A DNA stretch of 39,342 bases from CAZMXS01 sp964570325 (GTDB lineage: Bacteria; Verrucomicrobiota; Kiritimatiellia; CAIQIC01; CAZMXS01). Where the stretch lies: positions 1 through 39,342 of the forward strand of contig CAZMXS010000047.1 of NCBI GenBank assembly GCA_964570325.1. Direction: 5' to 3'. How positions within the stretch are numbered: the first letter of the stretch is position 1; each line of letters starts with the position of its first letter. The translations under genes were made by a program, and so were the position numbers. The notes under the pieces are model-generated. The model was not told where the DNA came from. It searched no databases and saw nothing but the letters and a program-made list of their open reading frames with translations. This document shows, piece after piece, positions 14,609 to 23,344 of this stretch.

Positions 14609-17600
14609 AAACCCCACAAGCGGTTGATCACATAGATGTTGTTAACCGGGCGGGTCGCGTTCCAGCCCCAGTTGAGGGATTCGGTCTGGCCGTTGTCGTA
14701 AAGGAAATACCAGTCGCCGCGGGCGGTGTTCACGACCGCCACCTCGGCCTTGCCGTCGCGGTCATAATCCGCCGGCGCCGGCACGCAACCGGCAAAACCC
14801 CAGCTTTGAATCCGCTGCACGCCATTGGAGGGCAGGATGAACCAGTAGCCGGACGGCGGGTGATAGACGGCCAGGTCGGCGCGCCGGTCGCCGTCGTAGT
14901 CGGCCGGCGCCGGCACACAACCGGCGAATCCCCAGTTCTGAATTTTCCGTCCGCCGGCGCTGTTTAGCACATACCAGTTTCCGATTCCGGGCAGATATAC
15001 GGCCGGGTCGGTGCGGCCGTCACCGTCGTAATCCGCCGGGACCGGAATGGTATCGCCCCAGCCCCAGCTTTCGGACCGGGTTGTTCCATTAGTGAACAGA
15101 ATGAACCAGTTTCCCGTGGGCGGATAATAAACGGCGAAGTCGGTGCGGCGGTCGCCATCATAATCGCCCGGCACGGGAAGGCAGCCGGGAAAGCCCCAGT
15201 TAATGGCCGTCAAGCCGGCGTTGTTGAAGATATACCAGTTGCCCGCGTCAGGCCAGAACACCGCGAAGTCGGCTTGCTCATTACCGTCAAAATCCACCGC
15301 CAGCGGGATCGTGCCGTTCCACCCGAAGTTGATCGGCGCACCGCCAAAAAGCGCGCCGTCGGCCGCAAGGCGGATATACCAGTTGCCGGTGGGTGGATGA
15401 AAGACGGCGAGATTCTGGTTGAGCCGATACGTAACCGGGGTTGCGCCGCTTTGCTTCATATAAACGAGTCCCCAATTAAGGGAGTTGACCAGATCCTTGG
15501 TCGAAACATAGACGGGGGGATCGCCCGGCCAGACGGGGTCAATCGTGCCGGTGGCGTAGTATTTGGCCGCCGCGTCGAGATAAGCGCGCGTGCCGGTATA
15601 TTTATAGGCATAGGCGAGGACATCAGCCATCAGCAAGGCCCAGTTGTTAATGTCGAGGTCGGCGGGCGCGCTGTGGTCGAAAACATAATCATAGGGATGC
15701 GCGGCGCGGCCGGGCGCGTATTCCTGGGTCGCGTATTGAATCGCGAAGTTGCCGAAGGCCGCCAGCGCGGCCGCCGCGCCGAGGTCATCGGTCAGGGCAT
15801 ATTCCTGGGTGAAATCCAAATACCGGCCCAGCGCCCACGCGACCATGCTGAACATGAACATGCGCTGCGCATCGCCGGGGTGCGCGGCGCCCCAGGCGTT
15901 GGGATTAGTGAGCCACGGTTTATCCGCCAGGTTGGCCGTCGCCGCCACTACCGTGCGCAGATTGTTCAGCCAGCGCGCGCTGCCGGTCTGCCGGTAGGCC
16001 TCCAGGTAAGCCATCATCATCATCGCCCGCTCGCGCCAGAGATACGGCGTGGTGAAATCGGCGAACTCCGCCTCCGCGGAAATTCCCTCCAGCCCTTCCA
16101 TCGCGGCGTCGCGGAAGCGCCGCTCGCCGGTCAGGCAATAGCCCAAAAAAAGATCGGGGATGGCGAAGAAAAGATCCACCGAGGGGGAGTTGTAATTGCG
16201 ATTGGGATTCGTATTGCCGCGCTCGTCATGCTGACTGTGCCCGAAATAGGCGCCGTGCGCCCAGTGCGCGGGTCCACTGTCGGGAATGTGCAAGATATCC
16301 ACGTCCGCCAGATGCCAGAGAGCCGGCCGGATCAGGTCCAGCCAGCGCGGCTCGGCCGAACGGCAGAACTGGACGAGCAAGCCCATGGCAAACCAGTATT
16401 TCAAATTCATCTGTCCCGCCTGCCGGGGCCCGAACGCTTCAAAGTCCAGCGGCACATCGCCGTAATCCTGCCAGCCGTAAAGGTTGTACCACTCGATCAT
16501 TTCCCGCAGGGTGCGGTTGCCCAGGTTGGGATCATCCACGGCGGGATTGAAATCCGGATTCGGCTCGAAGGCGGTGCGGACATAGCGTTCATAAAGCGGC
16601 CAGACGGAAAGTTCGGCCTTGGGCGCCTCGCCCAAGGCGCCGCTATTGATGTACCAGGACGCCTGGGCCTGGCCGAAGAGCGGACGGTTGAATGCGCGCG
16701 CGAGGCGCTCGGCTTCGGCGGCCGCCGGAGCCCCCAACCCGAAACGCAGCAGCAGCGTGTGCGTTTTTTCCTCACCCACACGAAAGTTGTGCCGGAATTG
16801 ACGGCCGTTGGGGAACAAGTGAACGGCCAGCGTGCCGTCCGGCATGGTCTCCAGCGCCTTGGGAAAATTCTGCCAGAAGTCGCGAACCGCCACGGTAATG
16901 GCCGGCCCCGCCGTCCCGGCGCGAGTCGCGGTCATCCAGCCCAGCGCCTGGTCGCCGGACAAGGTGCTGCCGGCGCCCGTGATCCGATAGCCGCGGTAGG
17001 CGCAGTAGGATTGCAGGCGCGGCGCGGCGGGCGCCTGTTCACCGGGCCAGCCGACGGAGCCAACATAGGCGTCCCAATTATTGGTGCCGCTGGATTCCTG
17101 GTAAAGCCGGACACTCGCGGCCGGAGAACTGACATCCACGCTGCGCTCCGTCAGGACGCGCACTGGCGCGCCATTATTGCGCGGGCGCAGACACAATGCC
17201 AGGTCGCCGACATAGACGCTGTTGATTGCGCCCTGGCTGTGCGCGTTCTGGGGTTGGCCCATGATATCCGGGATGATCGGATGATTGTTCTCCACCGTGA
17301 AATCCAGGCGCGCTTCCGCGCGACCCGCGTAGAAGTGCAGGCGGGCCGTGTAATCCAAAGCGGGCCGAGCCGAAGCATCAAGGATGCTGCCGGTGATGCG
17401 AATCACGGCGTGGAGCGGGCCGCTCTTTTCCACGACCGCCGTAACGGTGCGCGGCGTAAGGTTCGGCGCGCCGCCCGGCACAATACTGGTTCCATCCATA
17501 TCTTGATACCGGATGGCGTCGGCGCTCGTCAGCGTATCGAGCACCGGCTGGCCGCCAACGGTGACTTGTTCGAGCAGATTAAAGGCGGCGGTATTTAGAT

Positions 17601-18042
17601 CGAATTGCGCGGCGCCGGTGTCCACCCGGAGGCGATTGGGACCCGGCGTGGTAATCACGATCGGAATGGCGGGCCCGGGCCCGGGCCCCGTGTTTTCCAG
17701 CGCGTACACGCCTTCCGTGTTGGCGGCCAGGGAATCAATCGTGGAAACCAATATCCATTTGGCGGGCTGGGCGGCGTTGGTCGGGGCGCCACCCCAGCGG
17801 GCCAGCACTTCAAACTGTGCGGCGATAGGCGCGCCCTGTGCATTGAGCAGGCGTAGTTGCGCGGCATTGGTCACTTGCCACGCGATGGGCAACGGCAGCC
17901 CCCATGAGCAAAACTCATTGTCGCGATTAACACCGGCCCGTTCGGGCACCCGGACAACAACGGAATTCGCCCGGACGGATGGGAAAGCCGGCAGGCATAA
18001 CAACCCCGCCAACGCCAGCATCAGACGCATCGAAGTTTTCAT
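14599..18042 (-). CDS. Very large secreted protein: RIFT-barrel-like N-part, helical middle, FG-GAP repeats
   Basis: The 1147-residue protein has a signal peptide (MKTSMRLMLALAGLLCLPAF, cut near residue 25). The N-terminal half opens VVVRVPERAGVNRDNEFCSW and GLPLPIAWQVTNAAQLRLLN, like the RIFT-barrel domain found with exo-rhamnogalacturonan-lyase-type proteins of PVC and Bacteroidota. Residues about 560-870 are helical with many Trp and Tyr, suggesting an alpha/alpha toroid. From about 877 to the end there are FG-GAP/VCBS-like repeats with Ca-binding DYDGDRRTD motifs. A role in polysaccharide binding or cleavage outside the cytoplasm is inferred; no catalytic residues are assigned. The start lies 270 nt inside a longer open frame; the signal peptide fixes it. 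Confidence 0.75.
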   Translation of the reverse strand: MKTSMRLMLALAGLLCLPAFPSVRANSVVVRVPERAGVNRDNEFCSWGLPLPIAWQVTNAAQLRLLNAQGAPIAAQFEVLARWGGAPTNAAQPAKWILVSTIDSLAANTEGVYALENTGPGPGPAIPIVITTPGPNRLRVDTGAAQFDLNTAAFNLLEQVTVGGQPVLDTLTSADAIRYQDMDGTSIVPGGAPNLTPRTVTAVVEKSGPLHAVIRITGSILDASARPALDYTARLHFYAGRAEARLDFTVENNHPIIPDIMGQPQNAHSQGAINSVYVGDLALCLRPRNNGAPVRVLTERSVDVSSPAASVRLYQESSGTNNWDAYVGSVGWPGEQAPAAPRLQSYCAYRGYRITGAGSTLSGDQALGWMTATRAGTAGPAITVAVRDFWQNFPKALETMPDGTLAVHLFPNGRQFRHNFRVGEEKTHTLLLRFGLGAPAAAEAERLARAFNRPLFGQAQASWYINSGALGEAPKAELSVWPLYERYVRTAFEPNPDFNPAVDDPNLGNRTLREMIEWYNLYGWQDYGDVPLDFEAFGPRQAGQMNLKYWFAMGLLVQFCRSAEPRWLDLIRPALWHLADVDILHIPDSGPAHWAHGAYFGHSQHDERGNTNPNRNYNSPSVDLFFAIPDLFLGYCLTGERRFRDAAMEGLEGISAEAEFADFTTPYLWRERAMMMMAYLEAYRQTGSARWLNNLRTVVAATANLADKPWLTNPNAWGAAHPGDAQRMFMFSMVAWALGRYLDFTQEYALTDDLGAAAALAAFGNFAIQYATQEYAPGRAAHPYDYVFDHSAPADLDINNWALLMADVLAYAYKYTGTRAYLDAAAKYYATGTIDPVWPGDPPVYVSTKDLVNSLNWGLVYMKQSGATPVTYRLNQNLAVFHPPTGNWYIRLAADGALFGGAPINFGWNGTIPLAVDFDGNEQADFAVFWPDAGNWYIFNNAGLTAINWGFPGCLPVPGDYDGDRRTDFAVYYPPTGNWFILFTNGTTRSESWGWGDTIPVPADYDGDGRTDPAVYLPGIGNWYVLNSAGGRKIQNWGFAGCVPAPADYDGDRRADLAVYHPPSGYWFILPSNGVQRIQSWGFAGCVPAPADYDRDGKAEVAVVNTARGDWYFLYDNGQTESLNWGWNATRPVNNIYVINRLWGLLP
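14640..15410 (-). repeat. Tandem FG-GAP coding repeats, period about 132 nt
   Basis: About six units of 43-48 codons, each running from GNWYI-type residues through WGF-GC-P-P to DYDGD-R-D-AVY. The third and fourth units from the 3' end of the gene are close at DNA level too (for example GGCGCCGGCAC at about 14772 and 14901), suggesting recent duplication or gene conversion. Four units carry a clear DxDGD Ca-binding loop; one near the C-terminus has DYDRDGKAE. Confidence 0.8.
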
Positions 18043-18163
18043 TACCCTGGTTCCCGCCAACAATATACACGGTGTTGGACAAACGAGATAGGGAATTGCT
18101 CGAACAAGAACGGCGGGCGGTTTTCTAACGCATATTTTTTCGGGCCATATCCATTTATCCATC

Positions 18164-18192
18164 TGGCCAGTAAAAGCGCCAGGTTGTATAAA
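18164..18192 (+). promoter_or_regulatory. Candidate promoter of the DUF3574 gene
   Basis: TGGCCA (18164-18169) and TATAAA (18187-18192) are 17 nt apart and end 23 nt before the ATG at 18216. The -10 box is strong and the -35 box matches 4 of 6. The intergenic region is shared with the divergent large secreted-protein gene. Confidence 0.45.
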
Positions 18193-18215
18193 ACAAATGG
18201 TTAAAGCTGGAGCAC

Positions 18216-18644
18216 ATGATGACAAAAAACCTGATATTGGCCGTCTTGCTGGCGCTGGCGCCCGCTGCAAATAATTCGCGCGTGTTCGCCGAGAACCAGG
18301 CGGCGGCAACACCTGCGGCTTGGATCAAGACCGAGTTATATCTGGGCCGCAACCTGGCCGATGGCCACGAGGTTTCGGCCGCGCAATGGGCGGCGTTCAT
18401 GGATGAAGTTGTAACGCCGGCGTTTCCCAAGGGCCTGACCGTTTTGGATGCTTACGGGCAGATGCAGCACGAGAGCGGCCGGATCGAAAAACAGTCCACC
18501 TATCTCCTGCTGGTTGTGCATCCGGCCGATTCGGCTATGGAAAAGACGTTCCAGCGGATCGTGGAGCAGTACCGCGCGCGGTTCGGCCCGGCCCAGGCAA
18601 TGCTCCTGAATATGCCGGTCATTCCTCAATTTTTTGCGGATTAA
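18216..18644 (+). CDS. Exported DUF3574 family protein
   Basis: The 142-residue protein has a signal peptide (LILAVLLALAPAANNSRVFA) and then WIKTELYLGRNLADG, WAAFMDEVVTPAFPKGLTVL and DAYGQMQHESGRIEKQSTYL, the conserved blocks of DUF3574. The family is small, exported and of unknown function. GGAGC lies just before the ATG. It is followed by the NYN-domain gene 13 nt later, so the two are probably one transcript, an odd pairing of an exported and a cytoplasmic protein. Confidence 0.85.
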   Translation: MMTKNLILAVLLALAPAANNSRVFAENQAAATPAAWIKTELYLGRNLADGHEVSAAQWAAFMDEVVTPAFPKGLTVLDAYGQMQHESGRIEKQSTYLLLVVHPADSAMEKTFQRIVEQYRARFGPAQAMLLNMPVIPQFFAD

Positions 18645-18657
18645 ACAGGAATACGCG

Positions 18658-20478
18658 ATGGCTGCTGAACAAACCGAATGTGTCCGATTGCCGCAGCCGA
18701 TTGTTGAGGCATTGCGGGATATCTACGACAAGGTGCCCGACGATGTCATTCTCAATTGGGTGGCGGACAAGCCCGAATTACGCCGGGGCTACAAGGCGAC
18801 GGCCGCCAATATCGCCGTTTTCCGGCAGAGCCTTAAGCAGGCGGTGGCAGCGGACTACGATCTGGGTTGCGGCATGCCCGTCACAATGATTGACTTTGAT
18901 TTAGGATTAAATCTGATCTCGATGCTTTCGTTTGATGTGTTGCGGGATTATCTCAACGAATTCATGGAGATCTACGGCCCGGCGCGTTTTCTTGCCAACC
19001 TGCTGGTGGATAGTCGGCTGGAAGTTCGGCGCATGGCGGCGCAGCGGATTCAACAACCGCATTGGGATTGGACTAATGTGTCATCCGCGGCGGAAGCGGG
19101 CAACGCGTTGCGGGAAGCTTTTAGCGGTCTGTTCGGCCAGATGATGACCTGGCCCTTGCCCGAAGCGCTGCTGGCGGAAAAATGCGGTGAGGAGGTCTGG
19201 GGGATGGGGCCGGCGCCGGGCAACGCCGTCGAACGCCAGGCTCTGGTCAAGGAACAGGAACTGCGCCAGAAACAGAAAGAACGGTTCGAGGCGCGGATTC
19301 GGGAGCTGGAAAAAGAACTGGCGGAGTTCAAGGAGCGGCTTGAGCGCGCGACGCGGCGAATCAAGGAAAGCGAATTCACCGCCGGCAAGCAAGCGGACGA
19401 AAAGGACGCCGCGCTCAACCGCGCCCAAGCCGAAATCGAGCGGCTGAAACGGGAACGCGACGAGAGCGTCCGGCGGGGCGTCGAGGCCGCGTTGGCGGAG
19501 ACGCGCAACCGCTGGCTGGCCAACGCCGAGGCGTTGGCGCGCGAGGCGGAGAATCCCGCGCGAATCGAACGGGAACGCGACCTGCTGCAGCGGGCGGAGG
19601 CCGCTTTGCAGCGGCAGGCCGCGCATGACCGCCAGTATCATACCCGGACGGAGTTGCAGAACCGGCTCGATCGCTTGGAACGGGCGTTGGCGCGCATTCA
19701 GGCCGCGGCGGCCGACGCCTTGAATCCGCTGGGCGAACTCCAGCCGCTGGAAAAGGATTTACAGCGGGAAATCGCGCAAATCCAAGGCTTGCTGAATCGT
19801 CCGCGTGATTCGGAAATCCTGCGCGGCTTGCGCGCGCTCATCGGCCAGGCGGGCGGCGAACAGTTGGGGCAGATTCGCGAGTTCATCGAAACGGCCAACC
19901 GACTGTCTGTGTTGCGCGGCGATGACATCCAGATCCTCGATGCGCAATTGCACGAGCGCATGCAGCGGGTCTATGACGCCGGTCCGCAGGTGCAGGTGCT
20001 GCGGCCCACGGTCAAGGATCCGCTCGCCTTTTTCAAATGGGCGCGCGCCAACAACAGCCCCTCGGCCTGGCTGATTGACGGGCACAATTTCCTGCATTGC
20101 AGTTCGTTGCTGGCGGCATTCAACAACGAGAAAGGTGAACCGGGGCTGCGCGCGCGCGAGGAACTGCCCCGGCTTGTGGGCCGGCTGTTTGCGGGCACGA
20201 CCGAATGCCGCGCCATTGTTTTCTACGACGGCTCCGACCGCAAGGAACTGGCCCCCTGCGCCGGGGTGCGCGTGCTGTATTCCGGCGGCGTCGGCGACCA
20301 CCGGGCCGACCGCGCGATTCTCGACTGGATCACCGAAACGCGCCGCGGCGGATCCGATCTGCCGGTGTTCGTGATCACCGACGACTTTGAGCTGGCGCGC
20401 CAGGCGCACACGCAGGGCGTTACCCAGATGCGCATCGTCGAATTCGAGCGTCTGCTGCGTCCGTTGGTTGGCGGTTAG
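18658..20478 (+). CDS. Coiled-coil protein with a C-terminal NYN (PIN-like) nuclease domain
   Basis: The 606-residue product has three parts. Residues 1-195 form a helical domain I do not recognise. Residues about 200-400 are a long charged coiled coil rich in Glu, Arg, Lys and Gln. Residues 469-606 are a NYN/YacP-like domain: AWLIDGHNFLH with Asp474, VFYDGSDRKE with Asp524, GDHRADRAILDWI with Asp551, and VFVITDDFELARQA with Asp575-576. These acidic residues are the expected metal site of a PIN-like endoribonuclease. The ATG at 18658 follows an AGGA site; an earlier in-frame start 24 nt upstream overlaps the previous gene. A role in RNA processing or decay is inferred from the domain alone. 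Confidence 0.8.
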   Translation: MAAEQTECVRLPQPIVEALRDIYDKVPDDVILNWVADKPELRRGYKATAANIAVFRQSLKQAVAADYDLGCGMPVTMIDFDLGLNLISMLSFDVLRDYLNEFMEIYGPARFLANLLVDSRLEVRRMAAQRIQQPHWDWTNVSSAAEAGNALREAFSGLFGQMMTWPLPEALLAEKCGEEVWGMGPAPGNAVERQALVKEQELRQKQKERFEARIRELEKELAEFKERLERATRRIKESEFTAGKQADEKDAALNRAQAEIERLKRERDESVRRGVEAALAETRNRWLANAEALAREAENPARIERERDLLQRAEAALQRQAAHDRQYHTRTELQNRLDRLERALARIQAAAADALNPLGELQPLEKDLQREIAQIQGLLNRPRDSEILRGLRALIGQAGGEQLGQIREFIETANRLSVLRGDDIQILDAQLHERMQRVYDAGPQVQVLRPTVKDPLAFFKWARANNSPSAWLIDGHNFLHCSSLLAAFNNEKGEPGLRAREELPRLVGRLFAGTTECRAIVFYDGSDRKELAPCAGVRVLYSGGVGDHRADRAILDWITETRRGGSDLPVFVITDDFELARQAHTQGVTQMRIVEFERLLRPLVGG

Positions 20479-20506
20479 CCGCAGCGGTTGGGCGCGCGGC
20501 GACGCG

Positions 20507-21313
20507 TCAACGCAGTTCGTACAATTCGGGGCGGCGATCCTTGAGGACCGTCATCCGATTGCGAATGTCGTCCACGCGCGCCAGGTCAATCGCAGCCGTC
20601 AATAGAATGTCATCGCTGTCGCCCGCCTCGATGACCGTCTCGCCCCAAGGGTCAATAATGCAGGAATGGCCAAAGTATGTCACCTCGCCGTCCGGCCCAA
20701 AGTCTTCCCGGCCGACCTGATTGACGCCGATCATGAACATCTGGTTTTCAATGGCGCGGGCGCGCACCAGCACCTGCCAATGCGACAGGCGGGGGTAGGG
20801 GAAGGCCATCGGCGAAAGAGTCAGGCGGGCGCCCTTCAAGGCATAACTCCGAAACAGCTCGGGGAACCGGATGTCGTAGCAGATCGAAAGACCGGTCGGG
20901 CCCCATGGTGTATCGGCCACAGTGAGCGCCTGGCCGGGGGCCATGTGCCGATCCTCGTGCATGAAGCTGAACAAATGGGTCTTGCGATAGATCGCCGCCT
21001 GCTCACCCCGTGGGTTGAACAGAATGGACGTGTTGGCCATTCGTCCGCTTGCATCGGGCAACGGCAACGAACCATTGATCCAAATCCGGTGCTCGCGGGC
21101 GAGCGCGGCGATGCGGGCGGGCGAGCGCGCATGTTCAGCCCGCATGCGCTCATTCGCCGCCCAGTCGAACCCGGCCGTCCACATTTCGGGGAAGCAGATC
21201 AGTTCGCTGCCGCGGCGCGCGGCTTCGGCCACCAGGGCCGCGCCCTTTTCCAGATTCGCATCCGGCTGGGCGCGAGCCACGCGCATCTGCGCGAGTGAGA
21301 TGGTGAGCGGCAT
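20507..21313 (-). CDS. Carbon-nitrogen hydrolase (omega-amidase-like)
   Basis: Nitrilase-superfamily enzyme, 268 residues. The catalytic triad is visible as Glu43 (CFPEMW), Lys111 (YRKTHLFSF) and Cys145 (LSICYDIRFPELF). The motifs and length match the Nit2/YafV type that deamidates alpha-keto acid amides such as 2-oxoglutaramate, but other amides cannot be excluded. The ATG at 21313 matches the family start (MPLTISLAQM); a TTG four codons earlier is also possible. It converges with the NYN gene and lies 66 nt downstream of glgC on the same strand. Confidence 0.88.
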   Translation of the reverse strand: MPLTISLAQMRVARAQPDANLEKGAALVAEAARRGSELICFPEMWTAGFDWAANERMRAEHARSPARIAALAREHRIWINGSLPLPDASGRMANTSILFNPRGEQAAIYRKTHLFSFMHEDRHMAPGQALTVADTPWGPTGLSICYDIRFPELFRSYALKGARLTLSPMAFPYPRLSHWQVLVRARAIENQMFMIGVNQVGREDFGPDGEVTYFGHSCIIDPWGETVIEAGDSDDILLTAAIDLARVDDIRNRMTVLKDRRPELYELR

Positions 21314-21379
21314 GGCGGGTGGCAAGCGGAATAAAGATCAGCGGTCAGTAATCAATTGAAAGCGCTCAACAATCGGCGA

Positions 21380-22609
21380 TTAGATTCGTGTACCAGCCGG
21401 GATAATGGTGTTCTTGGGAATCACGATCACGCCATCCTGAATGGTATATAGATCGGTTGTGATGTTGTCTTTGCCCTCGGGAGTGATGTAGGCGCCATCG
21501 CCAATGCGGGCGTTTTTGTCAATGATCGCGTTGCGGATGAAACAGTCGCGGCCGACGCCGAGGTGCGGCACTGAAGGCGGACGGTCGCCCTTGTCGAAGA
21601 AGTCCGCACCCATCATGACCGTATGCTCGATTACGCTGCCGTCGCCGACCACGGCGCGGACGCCGATGATCGAGTGCAGAATCCGGTGGCCGGAGATGAT
21701 GCAACCTTCACAGAGCAGGCTGCGGTTGAGGTCGCAGCAGTTGATCTTCGACGGCGGCAGGTAGCGCATGTGGGTGTAGACCGGCGCGCGCGGGTCGTAG
21801 AAGTTGAACTCCGGGACGCGGTCGGTCAACTCGAGGTTGGCTTCCCAGAAAGCGGGGACGGTGCCAATATCCTTCCAGTAGCCCTCAAAAATGAAGCTGA
21901 ACACCTTGTAACTGCTAATCGAGGCGGGGATGATATTCTTGCCGAAATCGCTGTAGTCGTTATCCAGCAGCTTGGCAAGCACCTTCGTATTGAAAATATA
22001 GATGCCCATGCTCGCAAGATAGCGTTCTTCCTTGTACATGGGCGCGCGCAGGGGATCGAGTTCGGAGCCGGTCCCGGGCTTTTCAATGAAGTTCGTGATC
22101 CGCTTATCCTGGTCCACCTGCATGATGCCGAGCGCGCCGGCCTCTTTGCGCACAACGGGCTTGGTGCAGATCGTGACATCAGCGCCTTTTTCGATGTGCT
22201 GGTGGATGACGTCGGCGAAGTTCATGCGGTAGAGTTGATCGCCGGAAAGAATAACGATCAGGTCCGGCTCCTCGTCCATCAGATAGCGGAACCCTTGGCG
22301 CACGGCGTCGGCGGTGCCTTGAAACCAGAGGTCCGACGAGGGGGTCTGCTGCGCGGCCAGGATGCGCACAAACCCGCTGTTGAATTGATCAAAGCGGTAG
22401 GTGGATTGGATATGCTGGTGCAGGGAAACGCTGTTGAATTGAGTCAGGAGATAGATTTTGCGAATGCCGCTGTTGATACAGTTGCTGATGGGAATGTCCA
22501 CCAGCCGGTACTTGCCGCCGATCGGGACGGCCGGCTTGGAACGGTCCCGCGTGAGAGGTTGCAAGCGCTTGCCTTGACCACCACCCATGATGACGCTGAC
22601 CACGTTCAT
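21380..22609 (-). CDS. glgC: Glucose-1-phosphate adenylyltransferase (ADP-glucose pyrophosphorylase)
   Basis: GlgC makes ADP-glucose from ATP and glucose-1-phosphate, the committed step of bacterial glycogen synthesis. The 409-residue protein starts with the nucleotide-binding signature MGGGQGKRLQPLTRDRSKPA and VPIGGKYRLVDIPISNC, has FQGTADAVRQ, and EKPG in the sugar-phosphate region. It ends in a left-handed beta-helix part (GDGAYITPEG to VIPKNTIIPAGTRI), the allosteric domain. AGGAGG precedes the ATG. No other glycogen gene is nearby. Confidence 0.96.
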   Translation of the reverse strand: MNVVSVIMGGGQGKRLQPLTRDRSKPAVPIGGKYRLVDIPISNCINSGIRKIYLLTQFNSVSLHQHIQSTYRFDQFNSGFVRILAAQQTPSSDLWFQGTADAVRQGFRYLMDEEPDLIVILSGDQLYRMNFADVIHQHIEKGADVTICTKPVVRKEAGALGIMQVDQDKRITNFIEKPGTGSELDPLRAPMYKEERYLASMGIYIFNTKVLAKLLDNDYSDFGKNIIPASISSYKVFSFIFEGYWKDIGTVPAFWEANLELTDRVPEFNFYDPRAPVYTHMRYLPPSKINCCDLNRSLLCEGCIISGHRILHSIIGVRAVVGDGSVIEHTVMMGADFFDKGDRPPSVPHLGVGRDCFIRNAIIDKNARIGDGAYITPEGKDNITTDLYTIQDGVIVIPKNTIIPAGTRI

Positions 22610-22635
22610 TGAAAAGGCCTCCTGATTTAGGGGTA

Positions 22636-22664
22636 CTGATACCGCTTCACAGGAAAAGAATCAA
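22636..22664 (-). promoter_or_regulatory. Candidate glgC promoter
   Basis: On the minus strand TTGATT (22659-22664) and TATCAG (22636-22641) are 17 nt apart, about 27 nt before the glgC ATG, with AGGAGG in between. The fit is good for a sigma-70-type promoter. Confidence 0.4.
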
Positions 22665-22714
22665 GCTAGCAGGATGGCGACGCATGCATGGCGCGGGTCG
22701 CCTGTCCCATGCCG

Positions 22715-22751
22715 CACACCACGCCGCCCCCTTTGGGTTCGCCGTGGTGTG
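22715..22751. other. Long inverted repeat in the glgC upstream region
   Basis: CACACCACG (22715-22723) pairs with CGTGGTGTG (22743-22751), a 9-bp stem with further partial pairing inward. It is flanked by two near copies of GCAGGATGGCG followed by GCATGCATG (22669-22690 and 22795-22823). The region lies between two divergent genes; the structure could be an operator or repeat remnant. Confidence 0.4.
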
Positions 22752-22808
22752 TTCGGCCAACCGGCCCAGGCTCGCCAAGCGCAGCCGGATTTGGCAGGAT
22801 GGCGGCCA

Positions 22809-23195
22809 ATGGCAGCATGCATGATGACAGCGCGCCGGTTAAGTTTATGGGTCGTATTGTTGTGCGGCCTGGTGCCGCTGACAGCCGGCGCCGAATGGTG
22901 GGAGGAAACAACCGCTCTGGCGGCTGAACACAAGGAAAACAAGTCCGCCGATTTGTTCGGGGAAATTCCGATCAGCACCTACTATCTCGGACTGATGTTG
23001 AAACCACTCGGACGCGAGAACGTATTTGAACGCATGCCGTCTGTTCGGCTGAAATTATGGCGCGCCAGTCCGGGCGACACGTATGAGATCCGGGGCATGC
23101 GAGCCGGTTTTTTTGGCGACAGCCTTTGGATGGGCTATGAATATCTGGAAGAATCGGTCGTGATGGTCACGGTAGAAGGGCGAATAAAATGGTGA
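22809..23195 (+). CDS. Small exported protein of unknown function
   Basis: The 128-residue product has a signal peptide (MTARRLSLWVVLLCGLVPLT, then AGA). The mature part contains EWWEETTALAAEHKENKSAD, STYYLGLMLKPLG and YEIRGMRAGFFGDSLWMGYE, and I do not recognise it. AGGA lies 10 nt before the ATG at 22809; ATGs at 22821 and 22824 are alternatives and would trim the leader. The upstream part of the open frame is not supported. The gene is alone, divergent from glgC and convergent with the GH26 gene. Confidence 0.6.
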   Translation: MAACMMTARRLSLWVVLLCGLVPLTAGAEWWEETTALAAEHKENKSADLFGEIPISTYYLGLMLKPLGRENVFERMPSVRLKLWRASPGDTYEIRGMRAGFFGDSLWMGYEYLEESVVMVTVEGRIKW

Positions 23196-23344
23196 GATTT
23201 ACTCTATACATTTTGTTGTTACCGGGTATGTATATTTGTGGCTCTACAAGCCGGTACGGCCTTGGGATCAAATATACCGAGAAAAAGCGTGTAGTTTGAA
23301 ACAAGGCCTTGAAAGTGCCGACCCGCTTGCAGAGCCGCTTTTTT

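Noticed and set aside
15274..17598. 774-codon plus-strand ORF
   Set aside because: It lies wholly antisense to the large secreted-protein gene, has no recognisable motif, and is expected in GC-rich DNA; the minus strand has a signal peptide and clear FG-GAP repeats.
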